A stretch of 13,891 bases of DNA. It comes from Burkholderiales bacterium (lineage in GTDB: Bacteria; Pseudomonadota; Gammaproteobacteria; Burkholderiales; Chitinimonadaceae). The stretch lies in the NCBI GenBank assembly GCA_019234745.1, contig JAFAKZ010000226.1, positions 1 through 13,891 of the forward strand. The letters run 5' to 3'. How positions within the stretch are numbered: position 1 is the stretch's first letter; each line of letters begins with the position of its first letter. The notes beneath the pieces are model-generated. The model made no database searches and was not told where the DNA came from. It saw only the letters and a list, made by a program, of their open reading frames with translations. Of this stretch, positions 1-5,151 are shown piece by piece. Position numbers and translations under genes: made by a program.

Positions 1-1799
1 CCGCTCGATTGGACCTGCGTAAAGCTCAGCGGTTGCAGGTAGAAGTCGCTGCCGTAGGCAAAACTGTCGCTCAGGGCGATCATACAGTTGAGCAGCAGCG
101 TGTCGCGCTTCTCGTCCACCTGCGTGAAGTCCGGCACCGGTTGGCCAGCGCGCTCCTGCGCCATCATCATCGCTTCCATGGCGATGCGGCGCAGCAGCTC
201 GCCCGTGGCGCGCTTGGCGCCTTCCTGGCGGTCCGGCGTGAACTGCTTGGCGATAAAGTCTTCCAGTTCTGCGTCGCCGCCATGCGCGTAATGCTGTAGC
301 ACGACGTACAGGCCCTGCTCCAGTCCTTGCCGTATATCCGCATTGCTGGTCGATGTGTTCAAACGGCTTGCGGCACGCTGTGTCAATTCGTGCCAGCTCG
401 ACGAGTCCATCAGCATGGCGCGGAAGCGCATGAAGGTGTCGGGCTTCAGATCACCATCGAGCGGGATGCGGAAGTAGCTGAACGGTGCCGTCGGCTCGGT
501 GCGCATGCCGCTCAACAGGTAGAGGCTGCCGTCCAGCTCGAACGGGGCGAGGTAGTTCAGGTATTCGCGTGCCTGGCCTTGCGCATCGCGTACCTTGAAC
601 TGGATGGACGGCCCCACGTTCTTCACGTGGCGCTTGGCCTTCACTTCGCGTGCGTCTTCCAGGCGCTGATCCATGCCCTTGCTGCCCGGGGCGGGCGCCT
701 GATCGGTGTTCTCGATATTGAAGGTGCGGAAGTCGCCGAACTCCAGCGTGTAGTTGCGCCCGCCGCGCGTGATGGGCAGGGTGTTCTGCGAGGTGCCCTT
801 GAAGGGCTCGGCCATGGTGCCCTGGCCCGACCAGTTCCATAGGGTGAACTGGATGGGCGAGCCGCCATCGCCGAAGCTGGATTGGTAGATGGCGATGCCG
901 TCCACGACCAGCGGGTGGTTCACCTGCACGGTGCCGCTTACGACCTTGCCCGTGGCCTTGTCGGTGACTTCGATATCGCTGGCGAACAGCTTGGGCTGGC
1001 CCGTCGTGTAGTGCTCGATATGGAACTGCTTGAGCTTGAGCACGAAGGGCAGGTCCTGCACGAAGTAGCCGCGCCCCGAGTTGAGGAAGGCGACGTCGCC
1101 CATGCTGCCTTCGGGCAGGTCGATATTGGCGCGGAAGGACAGGTTGCCTGGGCTCAGGCGGCTCTTGGCAGCGATCTGGCTGGCCGGCAGGTTGCGCGTT
1201 TCGATGACCTTGCTGCCCGTCATCTGCGCGAGCTTCAGCGGCACGTTGCCGTCCAGCAGGCCGCCGATGCAGATCACCACGATGGCCGTGTGCGCGAAGA
1301 CATAGCCCAGGCGCTGCAGGCTACCCTTCTTGGCGGACAGCATCAGGCCGTCCTCGCGTTCCACCAGCTTGGCGCGATAGCCCTGGCGGCCGAACCAGTC
1401 GGCCAGCGCCTGCGCGGCGGCGGGCTTGTCGCCAGCAAAGGCGTATTCGGCCTTGTGCGCCATGGCGCGCAGCGACTTGACGGCGGCCTTCTCGCGGTAG
1501 TGGCGGATGTCGCGCACGATGCCCGGCGTGTGGCGGTAGATGCACAGCGAGGTGGACGTGACCAGGAAGGCCAGCATCGCAAGGAACCAGCCGGCATGGT
1601 AGACATCGAACAGGCCGATCGCCTCGAAGGGCTTGAACCAGAATTCGCCGAACAGGACGATGTAGTCGGTATAGGGCTGGTTCTGCAGCAGCACGGTGCC
1701 GACGACGGCCGCGATGGCGATGATGACCAGCAGCGAGATGGCGAAGCGCATCGAGCTGAGCAGCTCGTATAGCGCACGCCCGAAGGAGAAGTCACGCAC
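1..1799 (-). CDS. resB: ResB-family cytochrome c biogenesis protein (3' end beyond window)
   Basis: Integral membrane component of the System II (Ccs) machinery, which with ResC/CcsA carries haem across the inner membrane and attaches it to CXXCH apocytochromes. The visible 599 codons contain three hydrophobic helices (about residues 18-38, 70-88 and 163-182). A large periplasmic region follows, with the family-typical segments NHPLVVDGIAIYQSSF and FGDGGS. The usual fourth C-terminal helix would lie beyond the left edge, so roughly 60-80 residues are missing. The start is uncertain. GTG at 1797-1799 keeps the conserved pre-helix segment ALYELLSSMRFA; the alternative ATG at 1749-1751 would cut into it. 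Neither start has a clear Shine-Dalgarno sequence. The gene lies 87 nt downstream of the cytochrome c4 gene on the same strand, which suggests co-transcription; resC/ccsA would be expected next, outside the window. Family assignment is secure. Confidence 0.93.
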   Translation of the reverse strand, partial: MRDFSFGRALYELLSSMRFAISLLVIIAIAAVVGTVLLQNQPYTDYIVLFGEFWFKPFEAIGLFDVYHAGWFLAMLAFLVTSTSLCIYRHTPGIVRDIRHYREKAAVKSLRAMAHKAEYAFAGDKPAAAQALADWFGRQGYRAKLVEREDGLMLSAKKGSLQRLGYVFAHTAIVVICIGGLLDGNVPLKLAQMTGSKVIETRNLPASQIAAKSRLSPGNLSFRANIDLPEGSMGDVAFLNSGRGYFVQDLPFVLKLKQFHIEHYTTGQPKLFASDIEVTDKATGKVVSGTVQVNHPLVVDGIAIYQSSFGDGGSPIQFTLWNWSGQGTMAEPFKGTSQNTLPITRGGRNYTLEFGDFRTFNIENTDQAPAPGSKGMDQRLEDAREVKAKRHVKNVGPSIQFKVRDAQGQAREYLNYLAPFELDGSLYLLSGMRTEPTAPFSYFRIPLDGDLKPDTFMRFRAMLMDSSSWHELTQRAASRLNTSTSNADIRQGLEQGLYVVLQHYAHGGDAELEDFIAKQFTPDRQEGAKRATGELLRRIAMEAMMMAQERAGQPVPDFTQVDEKRDTLLLNCMIALSDSFAYGSDFYLQPLSFTQVQSS

Positions 1800-1849
1800 T
1801 TTGGATACCGTTGCTGGGGGTAGCGAACATGCACTACCGGTCAGCGCGT

Positions 1850-1875
1850 CAGGCCCTCGCGGCAACGAGGGCCTG
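1850..1875 (-). promoter_or_regulatory. Perfect 10-bp hairpin between cytochrome c4 and resB
   Basis: The arms CAGGCCCTCG and CGAGGGCCTG form a perfect 10-bp stem around a 6-nt loop. It begins about 11 nt after the cytochrome c4 stop codon and sits ahead of resB. Neither strand has a T-run after it (the minus-strand flank reads ACGCGCTGACC), so it is not a standard intrinsic terminator. Its position fits partial termination or an mRNA-stabilising 3' structure that lets the abundant cytochrome be made in excess over ResB. The hairpin is seen directly; its role is inferred. Confidence 0.5.
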
Positions 1876-1886
1876 GGATTTAAGGA

Positions 1887-2507
1887 TTAGCGCAGACCGG
1901 CGATGTACTCGGCCACGGCCTTGGCATCAGCCTCGCTCAGCTTGCTGGCGATGTCGTGCATGGGTTGGTTCTTGCGATCCGTGTTGGCTGCGAAGTTGGC
2001 GAGCTGGGCGACGATATAGGCCTGTTGCTGGCCGGCCAGGCGCGGGTACTGCACGGGGATGCCCGCGCCATTCGGGCCGTGGCAAGCCATACAGGCAGGC
2101 AGGCCCTTGGCAACATTGCCGCCGCGGTAGAGCTTCTGGCCCGCTTCGATCAGGGCCTTGTCGGTGCCGGCACGCTCTTTCGGCTTCTGCTCACTGAAGT
2201 AGGCGGCAACGTTGTGCATGTCGTCGTCCGACAGCGTGGCAGCCATGCCCGACATGGTGGCGTTCTTGCGCTCGCCCTTCTTGAAGGCGCTCAACTGGGT
2301 GTACAGGTATTCGGCGTGCTGGCCGGCGAGGCTGGGGTTGGCCGAGGCGGCACTGTTGCCGTCGGCGCCGTGGCAGGCAGCGCAAACCGTGTCGACGATG
2401 GCCTTTCCCTTGGCCGGATCGGCCTTGGCGGCGGTGGAAGGTGCGTCCGCTGCGAAGGCGAAGGTGGCCGCGATCCCGAAGAGAGCTGCCAGCGCGTTAC
2501 GATTCAT
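1887..2507 (-). CDS. Cytochrome c4, di-haem periplasmic c-type cytochrome
   Basis: This 206-residue secreted electron carrier probably passes electrons from the bc1 complex to terminal oxidases. An N-terminal signal peptide (MNRNALAALFGIAATFAFA, cleavage near residue 20) is followed by two similar c-type domains. Haem sites are C42-AAC-H46 and C139-MAC-H143. Likely axial methionines are in TMSGM (M85 or M88) and NQPM (M183). Both domains carry the SLAGQ or RLAGQ motif and the closing (V)AAY/AEY motif typical of cytochrome c4, and the length matches the family (about 190-210 residues). The start is supported by AGGAG (2514-2518) six nt upstream of the ATG. Pairing with resB, which is needed for haem attachment, is a common betaproteobacterial arrangement. 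Soluble or lipid-anchored two-haem relatives cannot be fully excluded. Confidence 0.95.
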   Translation of the reverse strand: MNRNALAALFGIAATFAFAADAPSTAAKADPAKGKAIVDTVCAACHGADGNSAASANPSLAGQHAEYLYTQLSAFKKGERKNATMSGMAATLSDDDMHNVAAYFSEQKPKERAGTDKALIEAGQKLYRGGNVAKGLPACMACHGPNGAGIPVQYPRLAGQQQAYIVAQLANFAANTDRKNQPMHDIASKLSEADAKAVAEYIAGLR

Positions 2508-2613
2508 GTGTAACTCCTAGTTGACGTTCCGTTACGGCGATGTCGCCGGTTGTCAGGTGTTCTGGCGGCACGCATTCCTTCGCCGTGCCAGCGAGCATGC
2601 ATACAAAGCTGGT

Positions 2614-2641
2614 ATTCTATCCGAACCTCCTTACACCGCAA
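2614..2641 (-). promoter_or_regulatory. Candidate sigma-70 promoter for cytochrome c4
   Basis: Read on the minus strand, TTGCGG (2641-2636) is followed after 16 bp by TAGAAT (2619-2614), five of six matches to the -10 consensus. Transcription would start near 2607 and leave a leader of about 100 nt before the ATG at 2507. The -35 match is only three of six. In the same 190-bp divergent region an engB promoter on the plus strand is even less clear; the best I see is TTCGCC (2579-2584), 17 bp, TACAAA (2602-2607). Confidence 0.35.
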
Positions 2642-2697
2642 AAGCGGGCTGCAGCTGTGTCGCCTAAGGCACAACGCGGCCGCCATGCCGATATCCC

Positions 2698-3318
2698 ATG
2701 TCCTTGTTCAGCCAGCTTAAATTTCACACCACCGTCAACGACCTGCACATGCTGCCGTCCGACGGGGTCGAGGTCGCCTTCGCCGGCCGTTCCAATGCGG
2801 GCAAGTCGAGCGCCATCAATACGCTGGCCAACCGCACGCGGCTCGCCTTTGTGTCGAAGACGCCGGGCCGCACGCAGCACATCAACTACTTCGACTTCGG
2901 CCAGGGCCGCTTCCTGGTCGACCTGCCGGGCTACGGCTACGCCGAGGTGCCGGAAGCGATACGTGCGCACTGGGAGCACCTGCTGGGGCAGTACCTCGCC
3001 ACGCGGCCCAATCTGATCGGCCTCGTGCTGATGATGGACGCACGCCATCCGCTCAAGCCGCTTGATGTGCGCATGCTGGACTGGTTCATCCCCACCGGCC
3101 GCCCCGTACACGTGCTGCTGACCAAGGCCGACAAGCTGTCGCGCCAGGACCAGAACAAGACGCTGAAAGCTGTGCGCGACGAGCTCGATACCTGGCCGCA
3201 ATGCACCGTGCAGCTGTTCTCCAGCCTGAAGAAGACGGGCATGGAGGAAGTCGAGGCGGTGGTGGGGCGCTGGTTTGGCGATGCCTTGCAGCCGGAAGAC
3301 GGAGCGCCTGGAACTTAA
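2698..3318 (+). CDS. engB: Ribosome biogenesis GTP-binding protein EngB (YsxC/YihA)
   Basis: Essential-type GTPase acting in late assembly of the large ribosomal subunit; 206 residues, normal for the family. All G motifs are visible: G1/P-loop GRSNAGKS (30-37), G2 region TPGRTQ (55-60), G3 DLPGYG (75-80), G4 TKAD (142-145) and G5-like SSLKKTG (175-181). The ATG at 2698 gives the family-typical short N-terminus ahead of the P-loop, although no good Shine-Dalgarno sequence precedes it. The gene is divergent from cytochrome c4, a neighbour arrangement common in betaproteobacteria, and is followed by a structured region ending in an intrinsic terminator. It therefore looks like a monocistronic unit, separate from the pil cluster. 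No anomalies seen. Confidence 0.97.
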   Translation: MSLFSQLKFHTTVNDLHMLPSDGVEVAFAGRSNAGKSSAINTLANRTRLAFVSKTPGRTQHINYFDFGQGRFLVDLPGYGYAEVPEAIRAHWEHLLGQYLATRPNLIGLVLMMDARHPLKPLDVRMLDWFIPTGRPVHVLLTKADKLSRQDQNKTLKAVRDELDTWPQCTVQLFSSLKKTGMEEVEAVVGRWFGDALQPEDGAPGT

Positions 3319-3325
3319 TTGCTTG

Positions 3326-3449
3326 TGAGGGGCTCTCAGCCGCAGGTGCGACACACACCTCCCGCTATTCCCTCCCTGAGCGGGCACCCGGCGTGCATGC
3401 CGGGTCTTTGGGCCCCGACCTTTCTCCCCTTGGTCGGGGCATTTTGTTT
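3326..3449 (+). ncRNA. Candidate small RNA (or structured engB 3' UTR) with C-rich loops
   Basis: Directly after engB, four stem-loops follow almost without gaps. They are AGGTG/CACCT (3344-3360), CCCGCT/AGCGGG (3361-3384), ACCCGGC/GCCGGGT (3386-3405) and the terminator stem (3412-3440). The loop of the second reads ATTCCCTCCCTG and the terminator loop reads TTTCTCCCCTT. Another CCTCCC (3358-3363) bridges stems one and two. Such exposed CCUCCC or UCCCC motifs can pair with Shine-Dalgarno sequences and are a known hallmark of several bacterial sRNAs. The spot behind engB carries Spot 42 in enterics and ErsA in Pseudomonas, both of similar length (about 110-130 nt). A weak -10 (CTTAAT, 3314-3319) has no good -35, so the 5' end is a guess and processing from the engB mRNA is equally possible. 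Confidence 0.38.
3412..3449 (+). terminator. Strong Rho-independent terminator after engB
   Basis: The arms GCCCCGACC (3412-3420) and GGTCGGGGC (3432-3440) form a perfect 9-bp GC-rich stem with an 11-nt loop. The T-rich tract ATTTTGTTT (3441-3449) follows at once. It ends engB transcription, or that of the candidate sRNA, and insulates the pil-chp operon downstream. Confidence 0.88.
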
Positions 3450-3763
3450 GTGCTCCGTCCCTCGAATTGTTGGCCGTAAGGGAATTCCCCGCGCCGGCGA
3501 TTGTTGCGCGCCCGGCAGTTTTCCCGATTGCGTGCGGAATTAGTATTTGCTCATGACGGCGCTTGGTTGCAAAATCGACCGAGCATAATGTCGTTACGGG
3601 CGGGTATTCCGTTCGGCCGGTTGCATGCGCACGACCCTCGTTGGACGGCGACGACGGTTTATTGCGCAAGCTTGACCATGTCATAGTGGTTTTACTGCCA
3701 TTGTGCTATGTTTGCTTCCGCCATTGCGGCCAATGGGGCGTCGCAGGTGTTAGGAGAGGGTTG
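3450..3763 (+). promoter_or_regulatory. Gene-free leader and presumed promoter region of pilG-pilL
   Basis: I see no convincing gene in these 314 bases. They are more AT-rich in patches than the flanking genes and hold several short palindromes: GGGAATTCCC (3480-3489) and TTGCGCAA (3662-3669). The second lies just before a good -35-like TTGACC (3672-3677), which has no acceptable -10 at 16-18 bp. Other partial matches are CATAAT (3584-3589) and TAGTAT (3541-3546), the latter 16 bp after TTTTCC (3519-3524). A promoter must lie here because a strong terminator precedes it, but I cannot place it. The pilG frame stays open upstream to about 3563; this is ordinary GC-rich read-through and not an N-terminal extension. 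Confidence 0.4.
3721..3736 (+). promoter_or_regulatory. Small hairpin in the pilG leader
   Basis: CCATTG (3721-3726) and CAATGG (3731-3736) pair perfectly around a CGGC tetraloop. The hairpin ends 15 nt before the pilG Shine-Dalgarno sequence (AGGAG, 3752-3756). A further GCCATTG copy lies at 3697-3703. The same inverted arms occur in the pilL leader (7444-7465). Possible operator or RNA element; unproven. Confidence 0.35.
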
Positions 3764-4147
3764 ATGCAGAGCCTCACGGGCGTGAAAGTCATGGTGATCG
3801 ATGACAGCAATACCATCCGGCGTAGTGCGGAGATCTTTCTCGGCCAGGCCGGCTGCGAGGTAATCCTCGCCGAGGATGGCTTCGATGCGCTCGCCAAGAT
3901 CAGCGATCATCATCCCGACGTGATTTTCGTCGACGTGATGATGCCGCGGCTTGATGGCTATCAAACCTGCTCGCTAATCAAGAAGAACCCCAAGTTCAAG
4001 TCGACCCCCGTCATCATGCTGTCCTCGAAGGACGGCTTGTTCGATCGGGCGCGCGGCCGCATGGTCGGCTCCGACGAATACCTGACGAAACCATTTACCA
4101 AGGACAGTCTCCTGCAGGCCGTCGGCGCGCACGCGAATCCGGCCTGA
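3764..4147 (+). CDS. pilG: PilG, CheY-like response regulator of type IV pili
   Basis: Single-domain receiver of 127 residues. In Pseudomonas, PilG receives phosphate from the ChpA kinase and promotes pilus extension and polarity, acting with FimL/FimV and cAMP signalling. Receiver residues visible: acidic pair D13-D14, phospho-acceptor D57 in FVDVMMPRLDG, S87/S88 of the switch position in IMLSSKDG, and K109 in YLTKPF. There is no output domain, so it works by protein contact. The ATG at 3764 is chosen because AGGAG (3752-3756) lies seven nt upstream and the protein then starts just before the first strand, as in known PilG. It is the first gene of the cluster, with pilH beginning 35 nt after its stop. 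The assignment as PilG over PilH rests on gene order and on the sequence around D57. Confidence 0.94.
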   Translation: MQSLTGVKVMVIDDSNTIRRSAEIFLGQAGCEVILAEDGFDALAKISDHHPDVIFVDVMMPRLDGYQTCSLIKKNPKFKSTPVIMLSSKDGLFDRARGRMVGSDEYLTKPFTKDSLLQAVGAHANPA

Positions 4148-4182
4148 TCCCGACTGTCCCAAGCAAGCCAAAGGCACACATC

Positions 4183-4548
4183 ATGTCCATCAAGAAAATC
4201 CTCATTGTCGACGACTCCCCCACCGAGCGTCATTTTCTCGGCGAACTGCTGACCAAGAACGGCTTCCAGGTCATGACGCTCGAGAGCGGCGAAGAAGCCG
4301 TGGCGCGCGTCAAGGAACTGATGCCCGACCTGATCCTGATGGACGTCGTCATGCCGGGCCTCAACGGCTTCCAGGCGACGCGCACGATTTCCAAGGACGA
4401 TGCTACCCAGCACATCCCCATCATCATGTGCACGTCCAAGGGGCAGGAGACGGATATCGTCTGGGGCAAGCGCCAAGGCGCGCGCGGTTATGTGGTGAAG
4501 CCGGTGAACCCGGAAGAGCTGCTCAAGCAGATTGCCGCACTCGGATAA
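4183..4548 (+). CDS. pilH: PilH, CheY-like response regulator of type IV pili
   Basis: Second stand-alone receiver, 121 residues. In Pseudomonas, PilH counteracts PilG output: it supports PilT-driven retraction and/or drains phosphate from the kinase. Visible active-site residues are D10-D11, phospho-acceptor D54 in ILMDVVMPG, switch T84 in IIMCTSKG, and K106 in YVVKPV. The stretch VWGKRQGARGY after the switch residue is characteristic of PilH and separates it from PilG. A weak AAAGG lies about nine nt before the ATG. The close spacing (35 nt after pilG, 15 nt before pilI) indicates translation from one operon mRNA. No missing catalytic residue. Confidence 0.94.
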   Translation: MSIKKILIVDDSPTERHFLGELLTKNGFQVMTLESGEEAVARVKELMPDLILMDVVMPGLNGFQATRTISKDDATQHIPIIMCTSKGQETDIVWGKRQGARGYVVKPVNPEELLKQIAALG

Positions 4549-4563
4549 GGCGCGCTCCAGGTC

Positions 4564-5079
4564 ATGGCGAAACGGGTCAGTCTTCGGGAATTCCAGGAAA
4601 GCGTGGTGGCGCGACTGAAGTCGCTGCCGGCCACGCACACCGCCACCACCAAGCTGGGCATCCAGGTGGGCGACAGCGCTTGGCTGGTCGACCTGACCGA
4701 CGTCAGCGAAGTGCTGCCCGTGCCCGGAATGATCGACGTGCCGCTCACGCGGCGTTGGTTCAAGGGCGTCGCCAACATCCGCGGTAACCTGTTCAGCGTG
4801 GTCGACCTGCCCGGCTTTCTGGGCGACGAGCCCGTGCAGCTGAACGTCAGCAGCCGTCTCCTGCTTATCCATCCACGCCATATCGTGAATTCGGCCTTGC
4901 TGGTGAACCGCATGCTGGGCCTGCGTAATGTGGAGCAGATGACCGAGGTGGCGCCTGCCGACCCGGCTGTTCCCTGGTGCGGCCCCACGCGCCGCGACGC
5001 CGACGGGCGCGATTGGCGCGAACTGCGCCTCGTGGACCTTGTACAACAATCCCCATTCCTGCAGGTGGGTACGCTGTAA
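4564..5079 (+). CDS. pilI: PilI, CheW-type adaptor of the Pil-Chp system
   Basis: CheW-domain scaffold of 171 residues that couples the PilJ receptor to the PilL kinase at the cytoplasmic face of the membrane. After an N-terminal helix comes the beta-barrel CheW fold: GIQVGDSAWLVDLTDVSEVL, then PLTRRWFKGVANIRGNLFSV with the conserved xxGxxNxRGxxxxVxDL pattern. The C-terminus closes with LRLVDLVQQSPFLQVG, typical of PilI. Length agrees with known PilI (about 170-180 residues). Its ATG is 15 nt after the pilH stop with only a weak purine stretch, so translational coupling to pilH is likely. A different CheW paralogue is unlikely given the gene order. Confidence 0.94.
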   Translation: MAKRVSLREFQESVVARLKSLPATHTATTKLGIQVGDSAWLVDLTDVSEVLPVPGMIDVPLTRRWFKGVANIRGNLFSVVDLPGFLGDEPVQLNVSSRLLLIHPRHIVNSALLVNRMLGLRNVEQMTEVAPADPAVPWCGPTRRDADGRDWRELRLVDLVQQSPFLQVGTL

Positions 5080-5094
5080 GCACCTGCACGTACA

Positions 5095-5133
5095 TTGACT
5101 AAACGAACTGCCCAAGAGGCATAGCTAGCTAGC
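5095..5133 (+). promoter_or_regulatory. pilI-pilJ spacer: -35-like box and CTAG palindrome
   Basis: The 72-nt spacer contains TTGACT (5095-5100), five of six matches to a -35 box. The nearest -10-like sequence, CATAGC (5120-5125), is poor and 19 bp away. Overlapping it is the perfect palindrome GCTAGCTAGC (5124-5133), which holds two CTAG tetramers, a scarce word in many proteobacterial genomes. It could be an internal promoter with an operator for separate pilJ expression, or chance. The pilJ Shine-Dalgarno sequence AGGGAGA follows at 5137-5143. Confidence 0.25.
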
Positions 5134-5151
5134 GACAGGGAGAAGCACGAA

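Noticed and set aside
882..1772. A 296-codon plus-strand open frame opposite resB
   Set aside because: Mirror frame of resB; the minus strand gives membrane helices and ResB motifs, while this one gives a compositionally biased protein without motifs.
2617..3684. A 355-codon minus-strand open frame across engB and its 3' region
   Set aside because: It is in codon register with engB, whose five GTPase motifs are clear, and it crosses the terminator. No recognisable protein features.
3672..3712. A sigma-70 promoter built on TTGACC (3672-3677) upstream of pilG
   Set aside because: The -35 match is good, but no -10-like hexamer lies 16-18 bp downstream (CTGCCA is there), and TATGTT (3707-3712) is too far. 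Kept only as part of the general leader description.
3961..5115. A 384-codon minus-strand open frame across pilG, pilH and pilI
   Set aside because: It spans three confidently assigned sense genes and their gaps; no start signal or family resemblance.
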